Source: Lutraria lutraria (Eukaryota > Mollusca > Bivalvia > Venerida > Mactridae). From it: a stretch of 64,000 nt of DNA. The notes beneath the pieces are model-generated. The model saw nothing but the letters and a program-made list of their open reading frames with translations. It was not told where the DNA came from and ran no database searches. Shown here piece after piece: positions 1 to 9,830 of the stretch. Position numbers and translations under genes: made by a program. Position 1 is the first letter of the stretch. Each line of letters opens with the position of its first letter. The DNA lies in NCBI GenBank assembly GCA_964023205.1, contig OZ026851.1:14053637-14117636 (forward strand), read 5' to 3'.

Positions 1-40
1 ATTGCTTTGATATCTCGCTGTGGTTAAAATCTTGCAATTA

Positions 41-210
41 CAGTCAAATCTGTCAACAACGGCCACTCTTGGGAAAGACACAACTTGGCCTTCGTGACAG
101 GTGGCCCTTTATTCGGCGGTCATTTCATTCAGAATAATATTAAAAAAAGAATGGCCATTATTCACGGGTGACCTTTTTACGGCGGTGTCCGTTAACACAG
201 ATTTGAATTT
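41..210. mobile_element. MITE, CAGTCAAA-type family, copy 1
   Basis: Non-coding element of about 170 bp. The left end reads CAGTCAAATCTGTC after a TA; the right end reads ACACAGATTTGAATT, an imperfect inverted copy. The interior has the family signature of several GGCCxTTATTC-like motifs. Related copies lie at 788-970 and 57040-57200. TA-flanked short inverted ends suggest a non-autonomous Tc1/mariner-type element (inference). Confidence 0.6.
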
Positions 211-787
211 ACATAAGATACACACAAACAAGAAGGAACGTAAAAGAACTTTGTACAGATAAAATACCTGTGAAAAAAATGGTCATACTATGAAAAAAGG
301 GCCACATTTAATGAGACCACCGACAAAGGGGCACGAATGGCCATAGTTTACTTTCACATTGGTGACAAGAGTTCACACGTGTTGACTGTAACATACAAAG
401 AAATTTTAAACTCTATTGTACCGTTATCAAATTAAGAATCACTTAGGCTAACTAAATGAAACATGAAATATCTTAATTTCCTCTCAATTTATCCTGTATT
501 CTTTATGCATGGAGTTTCAGTTTAATTAGTCTGGAAAGAACCAAAAACGGATAATCTGTTTAATAGACGAGCGTGTATATCATGCTCGTTTAAGTAAAAT
601 AAGATCGTAAATTTAATTCCTCGGAATTTAAAATAGAAATTCCATTAGCGATAAATTAATCATTTCCCTACAGACTAAAAAAATCAAACACGATCAACAT
701 ACCGTCCACCTAGGGTTTAGAAAAATATGCAGAAACAAAACATAGACAAAACAGGACACAAACACACACATCGTCTTATCATAGTAA
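211..787. other. AT-rich spacer, nothing recognised
   Basis: I see no ORF of useful length, no tandem repeat and no strong inverted repeat. The sequence is unique AT-rich DNA between two MITE copies. Confidence 0.5.
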
Positions 788-970
788 CAAATTTAAGCCA
801 AACATGTGTTAGCGACCAGCACTGAATAAAGGCCACCCTGTGAATAAAGACCATTCTTTAAAAAAACATCACTGACTATTTAGAAACATAATAACCTCTG
901 AACAAAGGTCAACTGCCAATAAATGTCACATTATTTTCCAGAGTGTGGCCTTTGTTACCAGGTTTTACAG
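788..970. mobile_element. MITE, CAGTCAAA-type family, copy 2
   Basis: The right end reads GGTTTTACAG then TA. The left end is degraded (GCCAAACATGTGTTAGCGAC) but matches the inverted right end of copy 3 (GTTTGACTG preceded by CGCTAACACA). The interior shares GAATAAAGGCCACCCTGTG-type motifs with the other copies. Confidence 0.55.
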
Positions 971-1058
971 TATACAAACACATGGAAGATAAAAATCCTA
1001 CACTCTTAAGGATTAATATTCATTTTGGTACTTACAGAAATTGACAGAAGGGGACTTA

Positions 1059-1360
1059 TACATAGTTCCCATATCTACAATATTTACCTCCCTTGGCGGC
1101 CATCTTAGTTTTTATATGCTTAATAGAAAAAATAAGAAAATTGGTTATTAAACAACTCAATCTATAAAAGATAACTTAGTAATGAAGTTGTTACGGCCAT
1201 AAGGACATCAGGTTTAAGAAAATGCAGTTGTCACATATAAATATCCTGTATTTAGAATTATCAAAACAAAAACATAAATATCTTCTATTAATGCTTGTTG
1301 AATTTGCCAACAAAGATGGCCGCCAAGGGAGGTAAATATTGTAGATATGGGAACTATGTA
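1059..1360. mobile_element. Hairpin MITE with 47-bp near-perfect arms
   Basis: The left arm (1059-1105) starts TACATAGTTCCCATATC and ends GGCGGCCATCT. The right arm (1314-1360) is its inverted complement, ending GGGAACTATGTA. The spacer is about 210 bp of AT-rich, non-coding DNA. The outermost TA on both sides fits a TA target duplication. Arms this long and clean suggest a fairly recent insertion or a family that keeps hairpins. Confidence 0.75.
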
Positions 1361-1928
1361 TTGCTAGTAAACACGTGCTTCCTAAAATATTTAAAAAAAA
1401 AACGCTGAAACAAAATCTAGACTTTTACTCGAAATTTCCTTTGTTTGCAGAATAAAATTTTGCATTGATGTTTATGTATGGACACGCAACTATTACGCTT
1501 TAAACGAAGAAACGAAACAGTCGACGCCATATAACGGTTAGCTGGTGCATTGAACATCAGTAAACTAATAAAGTTAACTGTACACATGGTTTATAACTAG
1601 TCTTGATGATTTGACAAATATTAGATATCGTGCAATATCGCATTAATCATTTAATGTCTGTATAGATGAGATATCGTTTCAAATAGCAAATGTATTTATT
1701 TATCAAATAATCGTATAGCTTGTAGTCTGCATGTTTCAGATCAAATAACAAAATTGACATAGATGTCTAAAATGCAGCCATTTAGCATTGCTGCGAAATT
1801 TTCTGTAATAAGATAAGTACTTTTGAAGCCTCCGTGGTTGGAGTTAAAAACACACCCGGACCTAAACTCTCATGTAATAAAGCTGTCCGGCTAGCTTACG
1901 GATGATCGGTGATTTTATCCACTCCTGT
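1361..1928. other. AT-rich spacer, nothing recognised
   Basis: No supported gene or repeat. It ends immediately before the target-site duplication of the 16-kb element. Confidence 0.5.
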
Positions 1929-1934
1929 CAAATA
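1929..1934 (+). repeat. Left target-site duplication CAAATA
   Basis: CAAATA lies directly before the TATGGAAAGCC terminus. The same six bases follow the matching inverted terminus at 18020-18025. The match shows that 1935-18019 inserted as one unit, after or together with its internal duplication. Confidence 0.85.
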
Positions 1935-2285
1935 TATGGAAAGCCACAGTACACCCCCGAGGTAGTACTATGATTTGCTATATAAACCCATATCTGTTCT
2001 ACTACCTCGGAATTATGCCAATTTCCGAAGTAGAAGAACCGTTCAATGTCGGAGTTCATATTATCCTACATCGGGATAGATCATACTACAACTTCGGAGT
2101 TTTATTTTCCGATGTAGAAGTATACATACTGCTACATCGGCTTTCTTACTACAACTTCGGAGTTTTATTTTCCGATGTAGAAGTATAGCCTACATACTAC
2201 TACCTCGGCTTTCTTACAACAACTTCGGTGTTTTACTTTCCGACGTACAAGAAATGCCTAGTTATAAGTACACATTAGTCATACT
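1935..2285 (+). repeat. Left TIR, outer copy
   Basis: About 351 bp. The outer 240 bp or so is inverted-repeated at 10075-10318 and 17780-18019. It is packed with CCGAAGT/ACTTCGG and CCGATGT variants. A 72-codon ORF at 1970-2188 reads through it and recurs in the second copy, but it consists only of these motif repeats and is not a credible gene. Confidence 0.8.
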
Positions 2286-2625
2286 TATGGAAAGCCACAG
2301 TACACCCCCGAAGTAGTACTATGATTTGCTATATAAACCCATATCTGTTCTACTACCTCGGAATTATGCCAATTTCCGAAGTAGAAGAACCGTTCAATGT
2401 CGGAGTTCATATTATCGTACATCGGGATAGATCATACTACAACTTCGGAGTTTTATTTTCCGATGTAGAAGTATACATACTACTACCTCGGCTTTCTTAC
2501 TACAACTTCGGAGTTTTATTTTCCGATGTATAAGTATACATACTACTACCTCGGCTTTCTTACAACAACTTCGGTCTTTTACTTTCCGACGTACAAGAAA
2601 TGCCTAGTTATAAGTACACATTAGT
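2286..2625 (+). repeat. Left TIR, inner tandem copy
   Basis: A head-to-tail second copy of the left TIR, again beginning TATGGAAAGCC. It is nearly identical to the outer copy with a handful of substitutions. There is no CAAATA before it, so it arose by local duplication rather than a second insertion. Confidence 0.8.
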
Positions 2626-2639
2626 CATACTACTCCAGT

Positions 2640-2770
2640 GATTTAAATCGACCCCCCCCCCCCTGCTTGATAGTACTACTTCGGGGTATTGCTCGATACT
2701 TCGGCTTTTAATTTATTCCGAGGTATCGTAGTCAGCGTTACTTCGGGAGATTCCACGATACTACGGGGAT
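2640..2770. repeat. Poly-C tract and inner subterminal motif zone, unit A
   Basis: A run of C residues near 2652 is followed by repeated TACTTCGG/CTTCGGG/CCGAGGT motifs, for example around 2678, 2698 and 2740. The zone recurs at 10350-10460 in unit B. Such clusters may be transposase-binding sites (inference). Confidence 0.5.
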
Positions 2771-2829
2771 GATTTTCACGGGAATAGCTTGCAAGCACCG
2801 TCTGATCACTGTCACTCAAGTGGTTGGAA

Positions 2830-3660
2830 ACTTACAAGGCCATGATGGCATTTCATTTTCTTCTTTTTAAGGTACGTATTGTGTTTTTGCCTTTAGTAGT
2901 GCATAGAGACTGCAGATGAGTTTTAAGGGATTTTTTGTCGAGCTGCAGGGTTCTTAAGTCGCACACTAGTTAACGGCGTCAAATACAACTGAACTGACCA
3001 AATTAACAAATACATTTATGGCCATTACATAGGACTAGGAGCTGAATCATGAATTATTCAGAACTGTTTTCATAGATTTACAGTTTCTTTAGCACGTGTA
3101 GGGTTTCAGTTCTTTCATAAAACTTGTGTTGTGGCGTTGGCCAGTGTACATAAAGTGTCACTATGTCAGGTGTAAATTGGTCAGCTGTTGGTTCCATGAG
3201 GCATGACATAAACTTTGATAAAGTGATTTAGGAGCGAGAAAAATCATGCAGGTCTCGTTTTTTCAGTAAAGTCCATCAAACTTCATAACACATTGAATAT
3301 AGAACGAAGGGCTTTATGTGAAATGTGTGTTATGAGGTCTGAGGGAGTTTACACTTTGATAAACGACAGGAAATGAAAGTTTAGTCCTTTTATTTCCAAT
3401 TACAATTGTTTTATTCAATTCTTACAAATGTCCGACATGAACCACTAGAACTCTTTAGTTCGTAAAATCTTACACATATAACTTGATGATGTCATTGTGA
3501 TATGACGTCATCAGATAGGAATGTAAATAGTAAAATAGTGTGGTTTATTGTAGGATTAAACTTCATTTCTGGTCAGTCATCGAAGTGTTAACTCCCTCTG
3601 ACCTATAGTCATAAGATGGACTTGTATTATTGATTGTTTTTAATGAGATATGGAATTTAA
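2830..3660. other. Non-coding upstream part of unit A
   Basis: No convincing ORF. It contains the palindrome TGACGTCA (3503-3510) and an AT-rich stretch leading to the first splice-acceptor-like site at 3675. It is conserved in unit B (10540-11345). Confidence 0.4.
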
Positions 3661-3676
3661 AATGCATTTATTTCAG

Positions 3677-3760
3677 GTTTGTGATTACACATTGTGTAAT
3701 TTAAAGTTACAGATTAAAAAGTGGTCAGATGCTTGCAGACTGCTGAGAACCTGTACCTGA
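3677..3760 (+). pseudogene. Exon-like ORF 1 in unit A, family unknown
   Basis: A TTTATTTCAG acceptor is followed by 27 open codons (VCDYTLCNLKLQIKKWSDAC...) and then TGA. The unit-B copy at 11361 keeps the frame for 25 codons with D for Y and E for K. A GTAATA donor follows the stop at 3827, so if this is an exon (3677-3826) it is either partly untranslated or broken. Its phase does not connect cleanly to the next exon-like ORF. I recognise no domain; it could be the 5' part of a transposase or of a captured host gene. Confidence 0.4.
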
Positions 3761-4289
3761 AGCCATTTAATTGCCCCCTCAATGTAGATAGAGGAAAGTG
3801 AGATGGAAAATTACAGGTAATAATTTAATATTGAGGTAATATAATGTACATTTGGCTAATGCATAGATTAACCTATCAAATATTTAAATACCACTGAACA
3901 TGCATGATGAAGCATCTGTGATTCGAATAAATAAGTTGTCAATTAGTCGCACAATTTATACATGTTATAGTATTTATTTTTTACTTGTTAACTCTGAAAT
4001 TTTATCATGTATGTGTAATCAACAATTGTATGGCGTGGCTTACAAGTTACATTATCAATGAAACTCCTTTAATATGATGTAATATATCACTAACAAAAAG
4101 CTCTTGTCAACCATTATATTACTGCTGTTTACTTCATTGACTTTAAAAAAAATGGACTTGATTTGCCGTGTGGACATGATTGTTTTAGGGTTAGGCATAA
4201 ATGTGATATGAAAGATTTGCAGTTATTTCCCTAATTAATCTGTATCATTCAGATTGTTATGACCTTCTGCTTTTACATAGATTCAGTAG

Positions 4290-4377
4290 GAAGTGATTTG
4301 GCTAAAAGCTGCAGTGACAAACGGAAGACCAGGAGTGGTTGGGCAATACTTTTTTGAAGCAGTGTTAAATGAGAAAG
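4290..4377 (+). pseudogene. Exon-like ORF 2 in unit A, family unknown
   Basis: The frame opens after an AG at 4288-4289 (TTCAGTAG) and closes at an AAAG/GTTAGT donor. It gives 29 codons plus one base, reading EVIWLKAAVTNGRPGVVGQY then FFEAVLNEK. The composition looks coding: mixed helix-forming and charged residues with no low complexity. The leftover G joins in frame to the next ORF at 4949, making a G codon, which is good evidence that the two were spliced together. The unit-B copy (11960-12047) has one A-to-T residue change. I cannot assign the family. Confidence 0.55.
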
Positions 4378-4469
4378 GTTAGTGTCTGCTGTCACTTTAT
4401 GAAACATAGTTAAGTTAACTTTATGAAATATCTGTAAGTCTTATTTTTTGGTACAGTAAAAGGTGTGTG

Positions 4470-4704
4470 TGTTTTTACCGGGTTGTATGCCCCTTTTCAA
4501 CAATCAGCCATGTGAGGCAGACAGTTCACATATGCATCGTTCCTGGGAAGAACTAATACTAGACTTCCATCCTCCGTAAGCAACTGCCTACTTTCTCACA
4601 TAAAGAGTTATGGTCGGTAGCCGGGCTCGAACCCACGACCCACTATCACTGAGAGGTTACAGTGATTTGAAGTGACTTTAACCACTCAACCACCGAGGTG
4701 GGTC
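4470..4704 (-). mobile_element. tRNA-headed SINE, full copy, unit A
   Basis: Read on the minus strand it begins GACCCACCTCGGTGGTTGAG with a box A-like TGGTTGAGTGG and a box B-like GGTTCGAGCCC 60-80 bases in. The spacing resembles a class II (long variable arm) tRNA such as Ser or Leu. The body contains AGTAGGCAGTTGCTTACGG and GAACTGTCTGCC motifs and ends near a CA-rich tail. The same SINE sits at the same place in unit B, so it inserted before the duplication. Confidence 0.75.
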
Positions 4705-4948
4705 TTAAGATGTGTAATTGGACATTCTCTGCATAAATTTAAATGTAATGATGAATTTGAGGGTAAAAGTCAGAAAAAGGGCTTGAATTCTTCTTTAATT
4801 TCATTTTTATACATGCTGACTTGCATATAAGTTGAAAAAAAAAGTTATTGTAAAAAAATACATACTTACAGGCAGGGGGAAATTTGACAAGTATTAGACT
4901 GTGTTGATTTGAACTATAGTGATGAAGACAATGTTTTCGTTTGTTCAG

Positions 4949-5024
4949 GATTTGCAAAAAGACTAAGAGAAGATCATAGCCGAAGAACATTGCTTGGTAG
5001 TTTGATTTCAGAGGACGGCCTTAG
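4949..5024 (+). pseudogene. Exon-like ORF 3 in unit A, family unknown
   Basis: A TTTGTTCAG acceptor is followed by an open frame that continues exon 2 (GFAKRLREDHSRRTLL then GSLISEDGLR), up to an AG/GTAGTG donor-like site at 5025. An earlier weak donor (GTAGTT) lies at 4997. It is basic and helix-like and may be part of a DNA-binding region, but this is only an impression. The unit-B copy has a TGA after GFPKRLREDHS, so B is null here while A is open. Confidence 0.5.
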
Positions 5025-5309
5025 GTAGTGAATGCTATTTCAGGTATAGGAAATCCATGTCTAATCAAGTTATTTTTATTAGTTACTTGATATAAATATC
5101 AAAGTTTGATTAATCATTATTAATATTAATTGCAGAACTTTGCACTACTCATGGTAAATACATTCATGCAGTTACAGCAGCATACTCACTTTATGTTAGC
5201 TTAATTAGATAAACTGAAACAGGCTTGAGTCATTGAGACATAGATACAAGAATAAAACAGGCCCTGCTTTTACCTTTAAGTTAGTCTGCAGTATTTTTCA
5301 AAGTTTTGT

Positions 5310-5795
5310 TATACCCCCCGTGAACGAGGTTATTATTGGATCTTCACCAAACTTTGTCAAATTGTTTGTTTTAATGATGTAACGGTCAAAACAAATATGG
5401 GTCATCTTGGGGCAATAACTAGGTCACCAGGTGAAATCTTAGGAAAAACTTATTAACACTGTTAATGTCAAATTTTGATTGTATCTTCACCAAGCCTTGT
5501 CAGAATGCTTGTCTTAATGATATGTATGACAAATTAGAACATGGGTTATCTGGGGTCAAAAGCAATGTCACGAGGTCAAATCTTTAGAAAACCTTGTCTG
5601 TGCTGTAGTTTTCATGGTTTTGATTGGATCTTCACCAAACCGTGTCAGAATGTTTGTCTTATTCATATGTAGGACACGTTCTAACATGGGTCATCTGTGG
5701 TAAAAAACTATGTCACAGGTTCAAAACAATATTTTAATGAGTGAACAATGATTTTCATGTGAGCGATATAGGGTCATCTTGGCCCTCTTGTTTTT
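5310..5795. repeat. Bivalve-type dispersed repeat, unit A
   Basis: Three degenerate tandem sub-blocks of 120-150 bp share TTGGATCTTCACCAAAC, TGTCAGAATG and ACATGGGTCATCT motifs. It ends GAGCGATATAGGGTCATCTT followed by GGCCCTCTTG, a terminal motif I associate with abundant repeats of bivalve genomes. It is copied at 13005-13485. Confidence 0.65.
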
Positions 5796-6145
5796 TAATC
5801 TATTGAAATTCTAGAGTCTATACCATTTTGTTTAACAGTTTTTAGTTATTTGTTCTGCTTAAGCTTTGTCTACAGACTGTAAATAAGAAGCTTAGGTCAT
5901 TGGCCCCTATTTCTTATGATGTCAGTCAGAAAACAAGCTCAGGATGAATTTTTGATCAATTACTGAATATCACCTTGAAAATACTGCCTTTGTAAATTAT
6001 ACAAATATACAAGATAGTAATTTCAAAGAAAAAAATGCAAGACTTCCTATTTCAAAACAGCTTTATCTCATCAGTGGTGTTTTTGTATCTAGTCTTATAT
6101 AGTATAGAATATTGTTAATTTGCTATCTTACTCTTTACTTTTCAG
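5796..6145. other. AT-rich intron-like spacer, unit A
   Basis: No ORF or repeat recognised. It ends in a TACTTTTCAG acceptor before exon-like ORF 4. Confidence 0.4.
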
Positions 6146-6262
6146 GATGTACCTACATATCCTCTTACATGCCATTTATTCAATGACAGTCGGATGAGAA
6201 CAGTGATCCAGATAAAGAAATTGATGGGACTGGATGAGACCAAACAACTACACGCGACATAA
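6146..6262 (+). pseudogene. Exon-like ORF 4 in unit A, truncated
   Basis: After a CTTTACTTTTCAG acceptor, 38 codons are open (DVPTYPLTCHLFNDSRMRTV then IQIKKLMGLDETKQL) before TAA. The unit-B version at 13839 stays open for 106 codons. Unit A has lost about 67 bp just after ETKQL, which shifts the frame; the later shared peptide LNDEVLSQKQPGN then appears in another frame (6234-6467). Family unknown. Confidence 0.5.
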
Positions 6263-6732
6263 TAATATGGTACATACATTTTTTTCTTGGGAAAACAGAT
6301 TCATTTTAAATGATGAAGTATTATCTCAAAAGCAGCCAGGAAATTTAACCCTCCACCAATACACACAACAGACAAACATTTGTTTTCTGAAGCAAACAGG
6401 AAGTTGTAATGAATCTGTCAGTGTTCCAACTATCAGGCTTATGTATGTTTGTTTAAGCATTAAATAACTGAAAATGTCTGTGTTTTTTGTGCACATGCTA
6501 TTTGATTACACTGGATCATAATAATGATGGAGACACCAGATATTACTTATATGGTAATGTTGGAAGTAGTCAACCTGAAGTAGTTTCATTAGTTCTCCTT
6601 TCTTGATTAGGTGTTATGATACTCTAGCTTCAAAAACATGTGTATGAAACAATCTCATTGTTAGTCACTGCTGTTCCAATTGAGCTTAAACTTTGGATAA
6701 GGAATGTCATAACTACTTTCTTTTATTTTTAG

Positions 6733-6830
6733 GGTTCCAGAATTTCGCTCAAGTGGTACCAGATGCTATAACACAGCAATGTGTCCAACAGTGTACAAAC
6801 AGATTTCTTAAATTAGATCATGACTTTTGA
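6733..6830 (+). pseudogene. Exon-like ORF 5 (terminal exon), unit A
   Basis: A pyrimidine-rich tract and TTTTTAG acceptor precede 32 codons ending in TGA. They read FQNFAQVVPDAITQQCVQ then QCTNRFLKLDHDF. Unit B (14481-14578) conserves the frame and stop with changes in the first residues. It is likely the C-terminal exon of the plus-strand series. The two Cys residues and QQ-rich helix-like run are notable, but I do not recognise a family. Confidence 0.5.
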
Positions 6831-7240
6831 AGCCTTCTAGAAGATAATTAAAATTCAACAGGGACTTCCTGAGCTTGGAGAAATTGAAACATTTAATGAT
6901 GCCTAGACTCTTTATATTGTTCTTACAGATGTAACATTTTACTAACCTCATATTGTGCTACTTATTGTCTTTTGACAATTACACATTTAAGTTTTCAAAT
7001 AGTTCTTTGTCACTGATTTATAGAACAAGTGCACAAAGTATGTTGAGCTATCCTACTCATCATGGCTTTGGCAACATCACACCTTTGTTAAGATTTTGTT
7101 TGCAACTTATTATCTTGCATGTATCTTAGTAATAGTAACCAGTTATCACTATTGATTAACTCTTCACCGAGGTTTTCACTGGCATTATATAAACAAGTCA
7201 GATTATTCTGAACCAAATATAATGTTTGTTTGTTTATATG
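6831..7240. other. 3' flank of plus-strand exon series, unit A
   Basis: AT-rich, no supported gene. The 61-codon minus-strand ORF at 7088-7273 overlaps the SINE tail and looks accidental. Confidence 0.4.
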
Positions 7241-7366
7241 AGTTTCACACCCCTTTTCAACAGTCAGGGTCATATGAGGGGACAGTTCACTTAGCTATAG
7301 TTACTGGGAAGAACCAGTACTAGACTCCCATCCTCCGTAAGCAACTACCTACTTTAATGCAAGGCA
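7241..7366 (-). mobile_element. SINE 3' fragment, unit A
   Basis: Contains the SINE-body motifs CCCCTTTTCAACAGTCAG, TGGGAAGAACCAGTACTAGA and CCATCCTCCGTAAGCAACT without the tRNA-like head. It is a 5'-truncated copy of the SINE at 4470-4704, repeated at 14990-15112. Confidence 0.65.
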
Positions 7367-7564
7367 GTCATGACCCTTTTAGACCAAAATGTTCACAGAA
7401 GTGAAATAAACAGGTATCACGAAAACATGACGGTTCACAGACTGTTCAGAAATATCATTTGAGAAGTTTCCAGATGTGTTCATTATGAACCTCACTGTCC
7501 TGTAATTACAAGACAGTTCATAGTGCATTTAATGGCTGGTATTTTTTAACAAAGTCAAAGTATA

Positions 7565-7820
7565 GTGCAATTTTATCAAACTGTTAAAGCTGAATAATTG
7601 CAAGGTCGTTGAATGTTGTTTTAGCTTCATACTGTATAAAATATTTCAGTTCATTTCACGACAAGATGTTTCGTTTTATTATAAGTTTTAATACAAATAC
7701 ATTCAACAACCAGTATAAGGAAGATTACTGTACAACTTATGAAAATGATCAAATCTCACCGAAGATAATAATGCATCAACAGTAAAATAAGACAGCTTTA
7801 ACAATTTAATAAAATAGCAC
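7565..7820. mobile_element. Nested MITE, GTGC...GCAC family, unit A
   Basis: The ends are GTGCAATTTTATCAAACTGT and its inverse AATTTAATAAAATAGCAC. The arms continue with AAAGCTGAATAATT against GACAGCTTTAAC. The full-length relative at 24491-24743 has matching ends, and an end fragment lies at 52436-52480. Its copy at the same place in unit B shows it predates the A/B duplication. Confidence 0.7.
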
Positions 7821-8323
7821 AATACATGAAGAAATTATAATGTAAGGATGTTATTAGTTCTTCATTTTCTATTTATTAGTATTCAGTTTTACAATTATTT
7901 CATTTCTATTAAGACAAAATTTCATACCAACAGCTTATTTTCAAAGCATACCGCTCTATACTTCAATTGAACTACAGCTATGTTGACATTATACAGTTTT
8001 AAACACCACAGACTAGCAGATTTGTGTGCCTATTGTTGTCCATTATTGAGAACTTATTAGTTACATTATTGCTTGCTGAACATAATACTGCTAATGACAA
8101 CAGATAAATTCACTATTACCATTTCCTTAAACTAAACATATGGGAAATTTGAATCAGTGCATATCCCTACAAATAGGTGCCAATCATAAAACAATGGTTT
8201 ATGTAATATACAACATGTATATTAATTTGCCTTAAGCTTTTGACATTTGAAATATAGCAATCAAAGATGCCAGTCCTAATTTTGAATCAGTCACTTGCGA
8301 CTTTTATGCCATTTATAAGTTCT
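7821..8323. other. AT-rich spacer between convergent exon series, unit A
   Basis: No ORF or tandem repeat recognised. It separates the plus-strand series (ending 6830) from the minus-strand series (ending 8324). Confidence 0.4.
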
Positions 8324-8437
8324 TCAGAATGTTTTTATAATTAAGTAATTTAAATATCCTTCTAATTCTTGTGTATCCACAATATCACATCCAAAAGTGA
8401 CTTTATAATTAGTTACTGTGTCACCAGGGGTGAACTC
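8324..8437 (-). pseudogene. Minus-strand terminal exon-like ORF, unit A
   Basis: On the minus strand a CTTTTTTTTCAG acceptor is followed by 37 codons and TGA: EFTPGDTVTNYKVTFGCDIV then DTQELEGYLNYLIIKTF. It has a strong acceptor and a coding-like composition. The unit-B copy has lost the first codon (GAG) and carries an in-frame TAA after VTNY, so it is dead. Family unknown. It does not join in phase to the next minus-strand ORF as I placed the splice sites, so an exon or site may be missing. Confidence 0.5.
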
Positions 8438-8833
8438 CTGAAAAAAAAGACATGAAAGTTCAAAGTGAGAAAATTTCATAATCAGTCTAGCATACACAAA
8501 ATTGTAAAACTAGAATTTTTATTATACGCATAATTACATATTTAAGATCAACGCGCTGAATTGATAAAATTCTTCGAGAGTAAATCTTGTTCTTAAACAA
8601 AATCAATTTAAAGTAGAACATGTGCTATAAATACAAATATGTTAGAGTAAGAATCATTAAATCTCTACAAATGCACTGGTGAAGATTACCATTCATATGT
8701 CCTGATAAATAATTTGATCTCTGAAATAAAACTGGTCAATTTGATGTCCCTAATTTTGCAGTATCATTACAAAATACTACTAAATAAGCCAGGCTTTGAA
8801 TCAATGACTAAATAATGTAACTTTTAACATATC

Positions 8834-8917
8834 TTATGATTTCGCTTTCAACACATCTGAAGAAGTTACAGTTGAGTTCTTTGAAGTTCTTGCAGTTGTG
8901 GTCTTTTTATATAACAC
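8834..8917 (-). pseudogene. Minus-strand exon-like ORF, Ser/Thr/Lys-rich, unit A
   Basis: A GATGAATGCAG acceptor is followed by 27 codons and TAA, reading VLYKKTTTARTSKNSTVTSS then DVLKAKS. In unit B (16565-16648) the frame and stop are conserved and a TCAG/GTGTGT donor appears where A has TCAGATGTG, so B may preserve the original exon end. The composition suggests a disordered linker. Confidence 0.4.
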
Positions 8918-9356
8918 CTGCATTCATCATCTGAATCAAATATCATAAAAATAGACATTTAATAACATTATTAAAACTGTATACAGCTAATCCTGACACA
9001 CAAAAATTTAATTTCAATTATTTGGACATCTAGTTTTAATTGATATGGACTGCCTGAAACATATTTATTTGTATCTTTGTCATAATTAATTGCCCTCGAG
9101 AGTCTTAATTATTATTAGTTGTGGTGTACTTTAAAAGCTACATTAAACAAACATCTTTATTATATTAATTATAAACTAACTTGAAATCAGATAACACTTT
9201 ATATGTTTGAATATCCTGTTAACAAATGTAGGCTTGGGCATCCATGGTTTGGTATACTGAAATGAGGAAAATGAACTAGACAACTATTAATGCATCGTTG
9301 TTCAAACAGTTTTTCCATTTGAAAAAATAAAACAATAAGACAGTCAAAAAACTTAC

Positions 9357-9438
9357 CTGAATGGGCTTTAGTCCCACAGTGCTAACAGTACAGTACACCT
9401 AAGTGTTTAGTGACGGCCAACATCAAACCATAACGGAC
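9357..9438 (-). pseudogene. Minus-strand exon-like segment with strong splice sites, unit A
   Basis: It is bounded by a TTTTGCAG acceptor and a perfect CAG/GTAAGT donor, 82 nt. In frame 0 it reads VRYGLMLAVTKHLGVLYC, a TAG stop, then HCGTKAHS. Unit B has the same structure and the same TAG, so the stop is shared and older than the duplication, or the exon is non-coding, or another frame or start is used. Confidence 0.4.
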
Positions 9439-9439
9439 C

Positions 9440-9830
9440 TGCAAAATTAATAATGAAACAAAGAAATACGTTTCTTTGTAACACATGCCTGATTCATATA
9501 TGACTTAATATCAGACTGTTCTGATCCCAGGCTTCCAGGTTCAGGACTGAGCATGTAGCACTAGCACATTAAGATTACAGCTATTATCATTCATTGACAA
9601 ATGATTGTTGTAGCCAGGCCTTGTTCATGAAAAATATTTGATAGGCAAGTAATCATTGATAAATTCTACCTCTAGAGATCCTGTCAAGTGTAGCAATTAC
9701 ATACCTAGATCCTGGGGTCTATTTCGTTAATGAAATAAATGTTAAATGTAGAACTGCAGTCAATGATCAATCAACTCGCCTTCCGAACCTTTCCGATAGA
9801 GACCAAGTTTATAAACAATCTCGGTCACTG
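9440..9830. other. Spacer leading to right subterminal zone, unit A
   Basis: No ORF. A possible minus-strand donor (CTAG/GTATGT) lies near 9700-9706. The CCGAAGT-type motifs begin at about 9830. Confidence 0.35.

Noticed and set aside
1970..2533. Two near-identical ORFs (72 and 70 codons) as a duplicated small gene
   Set aside because: They lie wholly inside the tandem left TIR, consist of translated ACTTCGG-type motif repeats, and the same frame reappears inverted in the right TIR (17586-17984). No start context or coding bias.
4624..4704. Functional tRNA gene on the minus strand
   Set aside because: Box A and B-like motifs are present, but they lead into a SINE body, stem pairing is poor and the same structure recurs in unit B. 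The tRNA-like heads at 32.6, 42.8, 46.5 and 60.2 kb were rejected likewise.
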